A DNA stretch of 64,000 nucleotides from DATDFB01 sp036522835 (GTDB lineage: Bacteria > Acidobacteriota > Thermoanaerobaculia > Gp7-AA8). This document shows, piece by piece, positions 1 to 8,581 of this stretch. Position 1 is the stretch's first letter. Each line of letters opens with the position of its first letter. The stretch is from the NCBI GenBank assembly GCA_036522835.1, contig DATDFB010000296.1, positions 1 to 64,000 on the forward strand. Direction: 5' to 3'. The translations under genes were made by a program, and so were the position numbers. The notes under the pieces were generated by a model. That model did no database searches. It was not told the origin of the DNA and saw nothing but the letters and a program-made list of their open reading frames with translations.

Positions 1-3000
1 GTGGTCTGGTTGTTCACGCGTCCGAAGTTGCAGACGAGATTCGGGGCGCCGCTGCAGACCGCCGGCGAGGCGCTCACGAACGTGACGTTCGGCGGCAGCG
101 CGGCGGTGACGTTCACGCCGTTCGCGTCCGAGCCGCCGCCGTTGAAGACGTTCACGGTGTACGCGAACGGGTTGCCGCGCGCGACCGATGCCGGCGACGT
201 GGCCGAGACGGCCAGGTCGGCTTGGATGCGATTCGTGATCAGTTGCAGATCGGCGCTGCTGAAGGTGGGAACGAGCGTCGTGCCCGTGCCAGTGAGGCCG
301 TTCATCGTCGTGAACGTGGAGCTGTTCGCCCGCGAGCCGAAGGTGAGGATCTGGAAGGTGTTTCCGACCGTCGGCGTGAAGCCGTTGACGACGCTCACGT
401 TGAGCGTGCCGGCCAGCGTAACGCTGCCGGTGACGACGAGCTGGTCGTACTGCGTGCCGGCCGTGGTGCCGCCGAGCTGGATGCCGAGCGAGCCGCTCGG
501 TCCCTGCACGTAGTTGCCGTCGATGGTGAGCGTTCCGGGCGACGCGCCGGGCGCGACGGAAGCCTGGTTGTTGACCGCGCCCAGCACCGTGCCGTTGCCC
601 CCTAGGATGCCGCTGTTGAGCGCGAGCGTGGAGGTCTGCAGCGTCGCGCCGGCGAGGACGGTGGTCGTGCCGCTGCTCTGCACGTAGGCGTCGCTGAACT
701 GCATCGTGCCGGTCTCGATCTGCACCTGGCCGTTGTTCGTCAGCGGCACGCCGAACTGCATGAGAGTCGCGCCGGCGCTCCGCTTCAGCGTTCCGCTGTT
801 GGCGAACGGCGGCGTGCCGGGCGTGGCGGTGATGGGCTGCGACGACTGGATGTCGAACGTGCCGCTGTTGTGGATGGCCACGCCGTCGACGAGGAGGCCG
901 TTCGCCGCCGCGGTGAAGCGGATCGTCCCTTTGTTCGCCAGCGCGCGGCTGAGCGTCGAGGGGCCGCTTGTCCCCGGCATGGTCACGGTGACGCCGCTGT
1001 CGAAGGTGAGCGCGCCGCTGCCGTCGATCGTGCCGCCGCTCCACGTGGCCGGGCCGCTGACGGTGAGATTGCCGCTGCCGGTCAGCGTGCCGGCGCTCAG
1101 CGCCAGTGAGGGGAGAGAGCCGTCGGAGTTGAGGGCGACGTTGCCGCCGGCGACGTCGATGCGGTTGCCGCTCCACGTACCCGTGACGGTCGTATGTCCG
1201 CCGCTGAATCGGAATTTGCCCGTGCCGGCGAGCGTGCCCGCCACCGTCTGCGTGCCGCCGCTGAAGTCGACGGTGCTTCCGAGCCCGTTGGCGGTGAAGG
1301 TGCCGTTGTGCGTGCCGCTGCCGCCGAGCGAGAGGATGGCGTTGGTCGAGACCTGGCCGTTGTTGTTCATCGGCGCGTTGATGGTTGCGCCCGCGCCGGC
1401 GCTGACCGTGCCCTGGTTGTCGATCGTGCCCGAGCCGGAGATCGCGCTGTTCACGCTGAGCGTGCCGGCGTTCTGCAGCGTACGGCCGCTCAGCGTGACC
1501 GCGCCGTTGATGCTCAAGGTCTTCGACGAGGGGTTCGCGGTCGTGCCGCTGCCGCTCATCGTGCCGCCGGACCAGTTGCCGCCGTTGGTGAGCGTGAGCG
1601 TGCCGCTGCCGCCGAGCGTGCCGCCGTTCATGCTGAAGGCGTCCGCCGCCGCGGCGGCGTTGAGCGTGGCCGTGCCGCCGGTGACGCTCAGCGTGGCCAC
1701 GTTGATCGGGACGCCGACGGTGGCCGTGGCGCCGCTGAAGAGGAGCGTGCCGCTGCCGCCGATGGAGCCGCCGCCGCTGACCGTGTGCGTGCCGGCGCCG
1801 AAGGCGAGCGTGCCCGGCGCGGTGGCGGTGAGGGAGCCGGTGTACGCGCCGCCGCCCGAGAGCGTCAGGACGTTGCTGGTGGTGATCGCGCCGGCGCCGT
1901 TGACGATCGCGCCGATGCTGCAGTCGGCGGCGGTGGTGAGCGTGCCGTTGTTGGCGATCGTGCCGTTGCCGGCGACGTTGGCGCTCAGCGTGAGCGTGCC
2001 GTCGTTCTGGAGCGTGCGTCCGCCGAGCGTGACCGGAGCGGTGACGCCGAGCGCCGCTTGATTGACCGTCACGCCGCTCCCGCTCATCGTCCCGCCGGAC
2101 CACGTGCCGCCGTTGGGGAGGGTGAGCGTGCCGCCGCCGCCGAGCGTGCCGCCGGTCATGGTGAAGGCGCTCGCGGAGGCGGTGCCGTCGAGCGCGGCGG
2201 TGCCGGCGGTGACGCTGAGGGTGGCCACGTTGACGGGGACGCCGACGGTGGCTGTGGCGCCGTTGAATGACACGGTGCCGGTGCCGCCGATCGAGCCGCC
2301 GCCGCTCAGGGTGTGCGTGCCGCCGGAAAAGGCGATGCTGCCGGGCGCCGTGGCGGTGAACACGCCGCCGCTGTGCGTGCCGCCTCCGCTGAGCGACAGG
2401 GCGTTGCTCGTGGCGACCTGGCCGCCGTTGTTGACGAGGACGCCGACGGTGACGTTCGCGCCGGCGTTGAGCGTGCCGTTGTTGGCGAGCGTGCCCGATC
2501 CGCTGATGTCCGCGCCGAGGCTCAGCGTGCCGTCGTTTTGCAGCGTGCGCGTGTTGAGCGTGACGGGGGCGGTGATGCCGAGGATCTTCGTCGTTGGGTT
2601 GAGCGTCGTGCCGCTGCCGCTCATCGTGCCGCCGGACCACGTGCCGCCGTTCGTCAGCGTGAACGTGCCGCTGCCGCCGAGCGTGCCGCCGCTCATGGTG
2701 AAGGCATTGGCCGAGCCGTTGGCATCGAGCGTCGCGTTGCCGGCCGTGACGGAGAGCGTGGGGATGGTGAAAGGACTGCTGATGGTGACGGCCCCGCCAG
2801 TGAGCGCGATCGTGCCGGTGCCGCTCATCGCGCCGGCGACGCTGTACGTTCCCGACGGGAATGCGATGGCCGCGGGCGACGTGGCCACGACGTTGCCGCC
2901 GAGCGAGCCGCCGCCGGTGAGTGCGAGCGTGCCGCTGGTGGCGCTCACGGTTCCGGTGCTGTTGACGGTGGGGAAGAGCGTGGTCGTTCCGGAGCCGCCG

Positions 3001-6000
3001 TTCTTGGTGAGGGTGCCGTTGTTCGTGATCGTCCCGCCGCTGGAGACGTTGACGTTGCCGTCGACGGTCAGGTTGAGCGTGCCGTCGTTCTGGAGGACGC
3101 GGCCCTGGGCGAGCGATACCGCGCCGCCGGTGATGTTCAGCGTGTTCCCGGAGCCGATCTGCGTCGTGCCGCCCGGCGCGGTGGCGCTGCCCATGGTGCC
3201 GTTGGACCAGGCGCTCGTGCCGGTGAGGGTGAGCGTGCCGGCGCCGTCGATCGTGCCACCTTGGAGCGTGACGTTCTTCGGCGCAATGGCGATGCCCGTG
3301 GGGACGCGCAGCGTTCCGCCGCTCACTTTGAAGTCGCCGTTCGCCGGAAAGGAGACGGAGCTGGAGTTGAAGAGAAAGACGCCGCCGGTGAGCTCGAGCG
3401 TCGTTCCCGGGTCGTAGTGGACGATCGCGCCGGCGGCCGGGACGGTCACGCCCGCGCCGACCCGCAGCGTCCCGGTCACGACTTTGAAGGAGCCGAACAT
3501 CGTCACCGGGACGCCGATGGTGCTCGTGCCGGCCGTGGTGGTTTTCTCGATGCAACCGTTGAATCCCGCCGCAAAGCCGCCGATGGTGATCGAGCTGGCC
3601 GCGCCGCCGCCATCGACGAAGTTGCCGTTGTTGCTGACGAAGAGAACCTTGCCGGGGTCGAGAATCAGGCTGCCGCCGTTGGAGAACGTGAGCGCATTAC
3701 TGGAGGCGCTGTACGTCGACCAGGCCTGCATCTGCAGCGTGCCGCCGTCGAGCGCGCAGTTGCTCGCCGAACAGCTGATCGTCGGCACCGACGCGGCGTC
3801 CATCACCTTCGGTCCGCTTCCGCTGATCGTGCCGCCCGCCCAGGTGAAGTTGCCGCTCACGTGCAGCGTGCCGGCGCCCCCGATCGTCCCCGAGGAGAGG
3901 GAGACGTTGGACCAGGTGACGTTGGCGCCGCTGCTGACGTCGGCCGTTCCGCCGGCGATCGAGAGCGTGCCGCCGCCGGTGACGCTCGACCCATTGGCGA
4001 CGGTGAGTGTGCCGCCGGTGAGGGCGAGCGTCGTGGAGATCGAATAGGTGCTTGCGGTGCTGCCGCCGCCGGCGAGCGCGAGGGTGCCGGTGGTGACAGC
4101 GACCGTTCCGGTGTTGTTGACGGTGGGAAAGAGCGTCGTCGTGCCCGAGCCGCCGTTCTTCGTCAGCGTGCCGCCGTTCGTGATCGTACCGCCGCTCGAG
4201 ACATTGACGTTGCCGTCGACGGTGAGATTCATCGTGCCGTTGTTCAGCACGTTGCGTCCCTGCGCGAGCGAGACGGCGGCGCCGGTGACGTTGAGCGTGT
4301 TGCCGGAGTTCACTTGCGTCGTACCGCCGGGCGCGGTGGCGCTTCCCATCGTGCCGCCGGACCAAGTGCTCGTGCCGGAGAGGATCAGCGTGCCGCCGCC
4401 GTCGATGACGCCGCTGCTCTGCAGCGTCACGTTCTTCGGGGAGGCGGTGATGCCTGTCGGGACGCGCAGCGTTCCGCCGCTCACTTTGAAGTCGCCGCTG
4501 AACGGAAAGGAGACTCCGTTGGCGTTGACGAGAAACACGCCGCCGGCGAGTTCGAGCGTCGCTCCAGGACGGTAATCGACGATCGCGGTGTTCGCGATGA
4601 CGCTCACGCCGGCGGTGACCTGGAGCGTTCCGGTTTGGACTAAGAAGGATCCCGACATCGTCACCGGGACTCCGATCACGGTCGTGCCCGAGGTCGTCGT
4701 TTTCCAGATGCACGCATTGAATCCCGCTGCAAACCCGCCGATCTGAATGGAGCTGGGAGCTCCGCCGCCGTCGACGAAGTCGCCGTCGTTGGTGACTTCG
4801 ATGGTCTGGCCGGGATCGAGAATGAAGGTGGCGCCGTTGGAGAAGACGAGCGCGTTGCTCGAGGCGCTGTAGGTCGAGAAGGTCTGCATCCGGAGCGTGC
4901 CGCCGTCGAGCATGCAGTTGCCCGCGGAACAACTGATGGTCGGCACCGACGTTCCGGTCATCACCCTAGGGCCGCTTCCCGTGATCGTGCCGCCGGACCA
5001 GTTGAAATTGCCGCTGACGCGCAGCGTTCCGGCGCCGTCGATCTTCGAGCCGGCGGCGGTGAGGCTGACGTTCGGCCATGTGACGTCGACGCCGTTGTCC
5101 AGGAGGAGCGTACCTCCGGCGTTGAGCGTGCCGGCGAGCGTGGCGTTGCCGGTGAGCTCCAGCCTGCCGGTGAGCGTGGTCGTGCCGGAGACGGAGGCCG
5201 TGGCCGGAAGGGCCACGATGCCGCTGCTGCCGCTGATGGTGACGCTGGTGAAGTTGCCGCTCTGGTTGAAGGCCAGCGTGCCGGAGTCCGCCTGCAGCGT
5301 GGAGCCGCCGTTCGAGTCCGTCGGAATGTTGATGACGCTGATGCCGCTGCCGGCGCTCTTCTTGATCGTGCCCGTGCTGTTCACGATGTGCGGTGCGCCG
5401 CTGAAGGCCGACAGGCCTGCGTCGCTCTGAAAGTCGATCGTGCCGTCATTCGTGACGGTGACGGCGTCGAACATGCCGCATCCGAAGGCGTTGGAGGGGA
5501 AATTGATCCGGCCGCCGCTGTTGACTGTGGTGTTGATTGCGATCCAGGCGGCGCTGTCGGTCCCGCGGCAGTTCAGAATGCCGCCGCTGTTGATGGTCAT
5601 CGTTCCGTTGCCGGAGAGATGGCCGCCGTAGTGCTCGATCGTGCCGGAGACGGAGAACGCCGACGAATTCTGCAGCGACGCGTCCCTCACGTTGACCGTG
5701 CCGGCGGAGAAGGTCACCGGCGCGGTGATGGCCAGCAAGTCGATTCCGCCGCCCGGGCCGTCGCCGACGTCCATGGTCGCGCCGGAGATCGAGACGCTCC
5801 CTGCACCGCCGATGGTGGGGCCGCCGAGCATCGTGAAGACGCCGCTGGCGAAGGCCAGAGTCGCGCCGGAGGCGACGGTGAAGGCGCCGCGCTCCGTGCC
5901 GCCGCCGGCGAGCGCGATGGTGCCGGCGCTGACGCTCACCGTGCCGCCGCTCTTGTTGTCGAGCGGCGGAGAGATCGTGGTCGTTCCGGGGCCAGTGGTC

Positions 6001-8525
6001 TTGGTGATGGTGCCGTTGTTCTCGATGAGGGCGCCGGCGGAGAGGTTGATGTTGCCGCTGCTGGCGGTGAGGTTGAACGCGTTGTTGTTGGTGATCTTGC
6101 CGTTGGCGGACATCGTCAGCGGGCTCACGGTCGTGCCGGCGTAGTTGATCGTTCCGGCGTTGATCAATTCGCGCGACTGGGTGAGCGATTGCGCGCCACC
6201 GGCGGTGATGCTCAAGGTGTTGCCGGAGTTGATCTGCGTCGTGCCGCCCGCCGCGGTGACGCTTCCCATCGTGCCGCCGGACCAGGTGCTCGTGCCGGAG
6301 AGGATCAGCGTGCCGCCGCCGTCGATGACGCCGCCCGTCTGCAGCGTCACGTTCTTCGGGGAGGCGGTGATGCCGGTCGGGACGCGCAGCGTTCCGCCGC
6401 TGATCTTAAAGTCGCCGCTGAACGGAAAGGAGACCCCGTTGGCGTTGATGAGAAACACGCCGCCCGCGACTTCGAGCGTCGCTCCCGGGCGGTAATCGAG
6501 GATCGCGGTGGCCAAGACGACGGTCACGCCGGCGGTGACCCGGAGCGTTCCGGTTTCGACTAAAAAGGATCCCGACACCGTCACCGGGACGTTGATGATG
6601 CTCGTGCCGGAGGTCGTCCATTTTCGAATCAAGGCGTTGAAACCCATCACAGGCCCGCCGATGACGATCGAGCTTGCGGCGCCGCCGCCGTCGTTGAAGT
6701 TGCCGTCATTGGTCACGTCGAGCCCTTTGCCGGGGTCGAGGATCAGGCTGGCGCCGTTGGACATCACGAGCGCGTTGCTGGAGGCGCTGTATAACGTCGC
6801 GGTGGCCTGAAGCTGCAGCGTCGCGCCGTTGAGGTTGCAGGGTCCGAGGGAGCAATCGATGGTCGGCGTCGACGTGCTGGTCAACACTTTCGTGCCGCTG
6901 CCGCTGATCGTGCCGGCCGACCAGGTGAAATTGCCGCTCACCTGCACCGTGCCGGCGCCGGTGATCGTCCCGAGGGCGAGGAGGAGGTTCGGGATGGTGA
7001 CGTTGACGCCGGCGTCGAGCGTCGCCCCGACCACGGCGAGCGTGCCGTTGGCTCCGGTGACCGTCGCGCTGCCGCTCATGGTGAATGTGTTGCCGTTGGG
7101 GCCGAGACGGATCTGGGTGCCGGAAAAGATCGAGAAGATGCCGCTGTCGGTGCCGCCGCCGTTGAGGTAGAGGTGGCCGATTTGCGTCTCGACCGTCGCC
7201 CCGGCCGCATTGTTGACGATGAGGTCGATCCCCATGGGAGCGCTGTTGGTCGTTTTCCGGATCACGCCGGGGCTGTTGTTGTTGATCGTGGGCGTTCCCC
7301 CGCTGACGAGGAGGCCCTGGCCGTTCTGAATGTCGATGGTGCCGGTGTTGGTGATCGTGTTGCCGTTGAAGTTGGTCGCCGCCGTGCTGGTGTTGAGGAA
7401 GTTGATCGTGCCTTGGTTGGTGATGTCGCGGGAGATGGTTTTCACGGCGCTGGCCCCGATGTTCAGCACGCCGCCGCTGTTGATGAACAGCTGTCCGCTG
7501 CCCGAGATCGTGCCGTCGGTGGAGTTGAAATTGCCGCTCACCCGCACGATTCCTGCGCCGGTGATCGTTCCTCCGGACAGGGTGACGTTGGTCCAGCTGA
7601 CGTCGACGCCGGAGCCGGCATCGAACGTCGCGCCGCTGTTGACGGTCAGCGACGGGCTCCCCGCCGCCGTGAACGCGCCGGAGAAGTGGAGGGTATTGTT
7701 TCCGGATGCGACCGAGTAGGCGCCGTGCAGGGCCCCGCCGTTGTTGAGATCGAGCCTGCCGGAGCTCACCTGGATCGAGGCGCCGCTGCCGTTGTTGACC
7801 GGAACGTTGATGGCCGCGGTGCCGCTGCCGGCGCTCTTCTGGATCACGCTGCCGCTGTTGTTGCTGATGAAAGAGCCCGTGCCCGAGGGATCGATGTTGT
7901 GGTCAGACTGAAGGTCGATCGTGCCGTCGTTGCCGAGGTGGGCACTGTCGAGCAGGAATCCCACTGCGCTGTTGCTCTGCAACGTAATCGTGCCGCCGGC
8001 GTTGTTGGTGACCGTGCGGGAGATGGTAATGACTGAGCCGCTGCCGGTGGACCCGATGTCCAGATTGCCGCCGCTGTTGATGATCAGATTTCCGCTGCCG
8101 TCGATCGTGCAGTTGCCGTGAATACCGGCTGTTCCGTTCACGGTCAGATTTCCGGCGCCGTGCCAGATCCCGCCTGTAGGGTTCGCACCGACGAGGTTCA
8201 GCGTTCCGCCGGCGTCGATGGTGCTCGAGTTGGTCACGGTGAGAGCCTGGCCGCCCTCGACCCTGAGCGTTGCGCCGTTCTGGATCGTGATGCTCTTGAC
8301 GGTCGGACTCGTCGTATCGACGCTGGCCGTGCCGGAGCCGGCGTTGGCGATGATGACGTCGTCGCTGCTGGTGGGCAGTGAGCTGGGGGTCCAGTTGGAG
8401 GAATTGCTCCAACTGTCGTTGACGCTGCCGTTCCAGGTCTTCGTCGTACTGAAGGCAGGACAGGAAACCAGCACGACCGCCAATACAGCGGTGGCGCGCA
8501 CGAAGGCACGAATGCGAATGCTCAT
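1..8525 (-). CDS. Giant exported beta-strand-repeat (autotransporter-like) protein, 3' end outside window
   Basis: The frame is open from an ATG at 8525 to the left edge (2,841 codons), so the C-terminus is missing. The product starts with a signal peptide (MSIRIRAFVRATAVLAVVLV, then SCPAFS) and then TWNGSVNDSWSNSSNWTPSS, the usual opening of autotransporter-associated strand-repeat proteins. Thousands of residues of G-x-L/I, S/T/N/G-rich short strands follow (GGTLTL, SGSGTI, NNGTLT types), expected to fold as a long right-handed beta-helix. Near the left edge the pattern changes to NGFTPTVGNTFQILTFGSRA and then a DUF11-like domain (PPNVTFVSAS, CNFGRVNNQ). No adhesin anchor is visible. It lies 56 bp after the TonB receptor on the same strand and may be co-transcribed. 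The codon frame holds across all three long internal repeats, which argues against a frameshift. A surface adhesin or extracellular structural role is inference. Confidence 0.85.
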   Translation of the reverse strand, partial: MSIRIRAFVRATAVLAVVLVSCPAFSTTKTWNGSVNDSWSNSSNWTPSSLPTSSDDVIIANAGSGTASVDTTSPTVKSITIQNGATLRVEGGQALTVTNSSTIDAGGTLNLVGANPTGGIWHGAGNLTVNGTAGIHGNCTIDGSGNLIINSGGNLDIGSTGSGSVITISRTVTNNAGGTITLQSNSAVGFLLDSAHLGNDGTIDLQSDHNIDPSGTGSFISNNSGSVIQKSAGSGTAAINVPVNNGSGASIQVSSGRLDLNNGGALHGAYSVASGNNTLHFSGAFTAAGSPSLTVNSGATFDAGSGVDVSWTNVTLSGGTITGAGIVRVSGNFNSTDGTISGSGQLFINSGGVLNIGASAVKTISRDITNQGTINFLNTSTAATNFNGNTITNTGTIDIQNGQGLLVSGGTPTINNNSPGVIRKTTNSAPMGIDLIVNNAAGATVETQIGHLYLNGGGTDSGIFSIFSGTQIRLGPNGNTFTMSGSATVTGANGTLAVVGATLDAGVNVTIPNLLLALGTITGAGTVQVSGNFTWSAGTISGSGTKVLTSTSTPTIDCSLGPCNLNGATLQLQATATLYSASSNALVMSNGASLILDPGKGLDVTNDGNFNDGGGAASSIVIGGPVMGFNALIRKWTTSGTSIINVPVTVSGSFLVETGTLRVTAGVTVVLATAILDYRPGATLEVAGGVFLINANGVSFPFSGDFKISGGTLRVPTGITASPKNVTLQTGGVIDGGGTLILSGTSTWSGGTMGSVTAAGGTTQINSGNTLSITAGGAQSLTQSRELINAGTINYAGTTVSPLTMSANGKITNNNAFNLTASSGNINLSAGALIENNGTITKTTGPGTTTISPPLDNKSGGTVSVSAGTIALAGGGTERGAFTVASGATLAFASGVFTMLGGPTIGGAGSVSISGATMDVGDGPGGGIDLLAITAPVTFSAGTVNVRDASLQNSSAFSVSGTIEHYGGHLSGNGTMTINSGGILNCRGTDSAAWIAINTTVNSGGRINFPSNAFGCGMFDAVTVTNDGTIDFQSDAGLSAFSGAPHIVNSTGTIKKSAGSGISVINIPTDSNGGSTLQADSGTLAFNQSGNFTSVTISGSSGIVALPATASVSGTTTLTGRLELTGNATLAGTLNAGGTLLLDNGVDVTWPNVSLTAAGSKIDGAGTLRVSGNFNWSGGTITGSGPRVMTGTSVPTISCSAGNCMLDGGTLRMQTFSTYSASSNALVFSNGATFILDPGQTIEVTNDGDFVDGGGAPSSIQIGGFAAGFNACIWKTTTSGTTVIGVPVTMSGSFLVQTGTLQVTAGVSVIANTAIVDYRPGATLELAGGVFLVNANGVSFPFSGDFKVSGGTLRVPTGITASPKNVTLQSSGVIDGGGTLILSGTSTWSGGTMGSATAPGGTTQVNSGNTLNVTGAAVSLAQGRNVLNNGTMNLTVDGNVNVSSGGTITNGGTLTKNGGSGTTTLFPTVNNTGTVAVTTGTLALAGGGSTASTYSISTTLALTGGTLTVANGSSVTGGGTLSIAGGTADVSSGANVTWSNVSLSSGTIGGAGTLHVSGNFTWAGGTISGSGPKVMDAASVPTISCSASNCALDGGTLQMQAWSTYSASSNALTFSNGGSLILDPGKVLFVSNNGNFVDGGGAASSITIGGFAAGFNGCIEKTTTAGTSTIGVPVTMFGSFKVVTGTLRVGAGVTVPAAGAIVHYDPGTTLELTGGVFLFNSSSVSFPANGDFKVSGGTLRVPTGIAIAPKNVTLQGGTIDGAGTLTLTGTSAWSNGTMGSATAPGGTTQIGSGNTLNITGGAVSLAQGRVLQNDGTLNLTVDGNVNVSSGGTITNNGTLTKNGGSGTTTLFPTVNSTGTVSATSGTLALTGGGSLGGNVVATSPAAIAFPSGTYSVAGAMSGTGTIALTGGAVTISSPFTIPTLSVTAGNATLDANGSANAFTMSGGTLGGSGTFTLTNGGTWSGGTMSGSGTTLNPTTKILGITAPVTLNTRTLQNDGTLSLGADISGSGTLANNGTLNAGANVTVGVLVNNGGQVATSNALSLSGGGTHSGGVFTATAPGSIAFSGGTHTLSGGGSIGGTGTVSFNGATATVGVPVNVATLSVTAGTAALDGTASASAFTMTGGTLGGGGTLTLPNGGTWSGGTMSGSGVTVNQAALGVTAPVTLGGRTLQNDGTLTLSANVAGNGTIANNGTLTTAADCSIGAIVNGAGAITTSNVLTLSGGGAYTGSLTATAPGTLAFGAGTHTVSGGGSIGGSGTLLFSGATATVGVPINVATLSVTGGTATLNAAAAADAFSMNGGTLGGSGTLTLTNGGNWSGGTMSGSGTTANPSSKTLSINGAVTLSGRTLQNAGTLSVNSAISGSGTIDNQGTVSAGAGATINAPMNNNGQVSTNAILSLGGSGTHNGTFTANGLGSTVDFSGGTQTVAGTLAGTGKFRFSGGHTTVTGTWSGNRIDVAGGNVALNSDGSLPSLALSAGTLTGSGNLTVSGPATWSGGTIDGSGALTFDSGVTVTMPGTSGPSTLSRALANKGTIRFTAAANGLLVDGVAIHNSGTFDIQSSQPITATPGTPPFANSGTLKRSAGATLMQFGVPLTNNGQVQIETGTMQFSDAYVQSSGTTTVLAGATLQTSTLALNSGILGGNGTVLGAVNNQASVAPGASPGTLTIDGNYVQGPSGSLGIQLGGTTAGTQYDQLVVTGSVTLAGTLNVSVVNGFTPTVGNTFQILTFGSRANSSTFTTMNGLTGTGTTLVPTFSSADLQLITNRIQADLAVSATSPASVARGNPFAYTVNVFNGGGSDANGVNVTAALPPNVTFVSASPAVCSGAPNLVCNFGRVNNQT
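4261..4640 (-). repeat. Long internal direct repeat, copy 1, in the giant protein
   Basis: Nearly identical to 6181-6560, displaced by exactly 1,920 bp (640 codons). It encodes ...STWSGGTMGSATAPGG... with GDFKVSGGTLRVPTGITASP. A more diverged third copy precedes it at about 3100-3480. The marker YSASSNAL recurs at about 3694, 4853 and 6770, always in the same codon frame. Confidence 0.8.
6181..6560 (-). repeat. Long internal direct repeat, copy 2, in the giant protein
   Basis: Partner of 4261-4640 (offset 1,920 bp). The two share long identical stretches around SGDFKISGGTLRVPTGITA and the GTSTWSGGTMG strand. High nucleotide identity against a diverged background indicates recent module duplication or gene conversion inside the gene. 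Confidence 0.8.
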
Positions 8526-8581
8526 TGGGGACCGACCCGTTCGATTGCCGAATTGCTGAATTATTAGTGTACGCCGATTTT

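Noticed and set aside
706..7170. Several long plus-strand frames in the first 8 kb (up to 776 codons)
   Set aside because: They are complements of the strand-repeat protein on the minus strand; their translations are Pro/Val- or Arg/Ala-rich low complexity.
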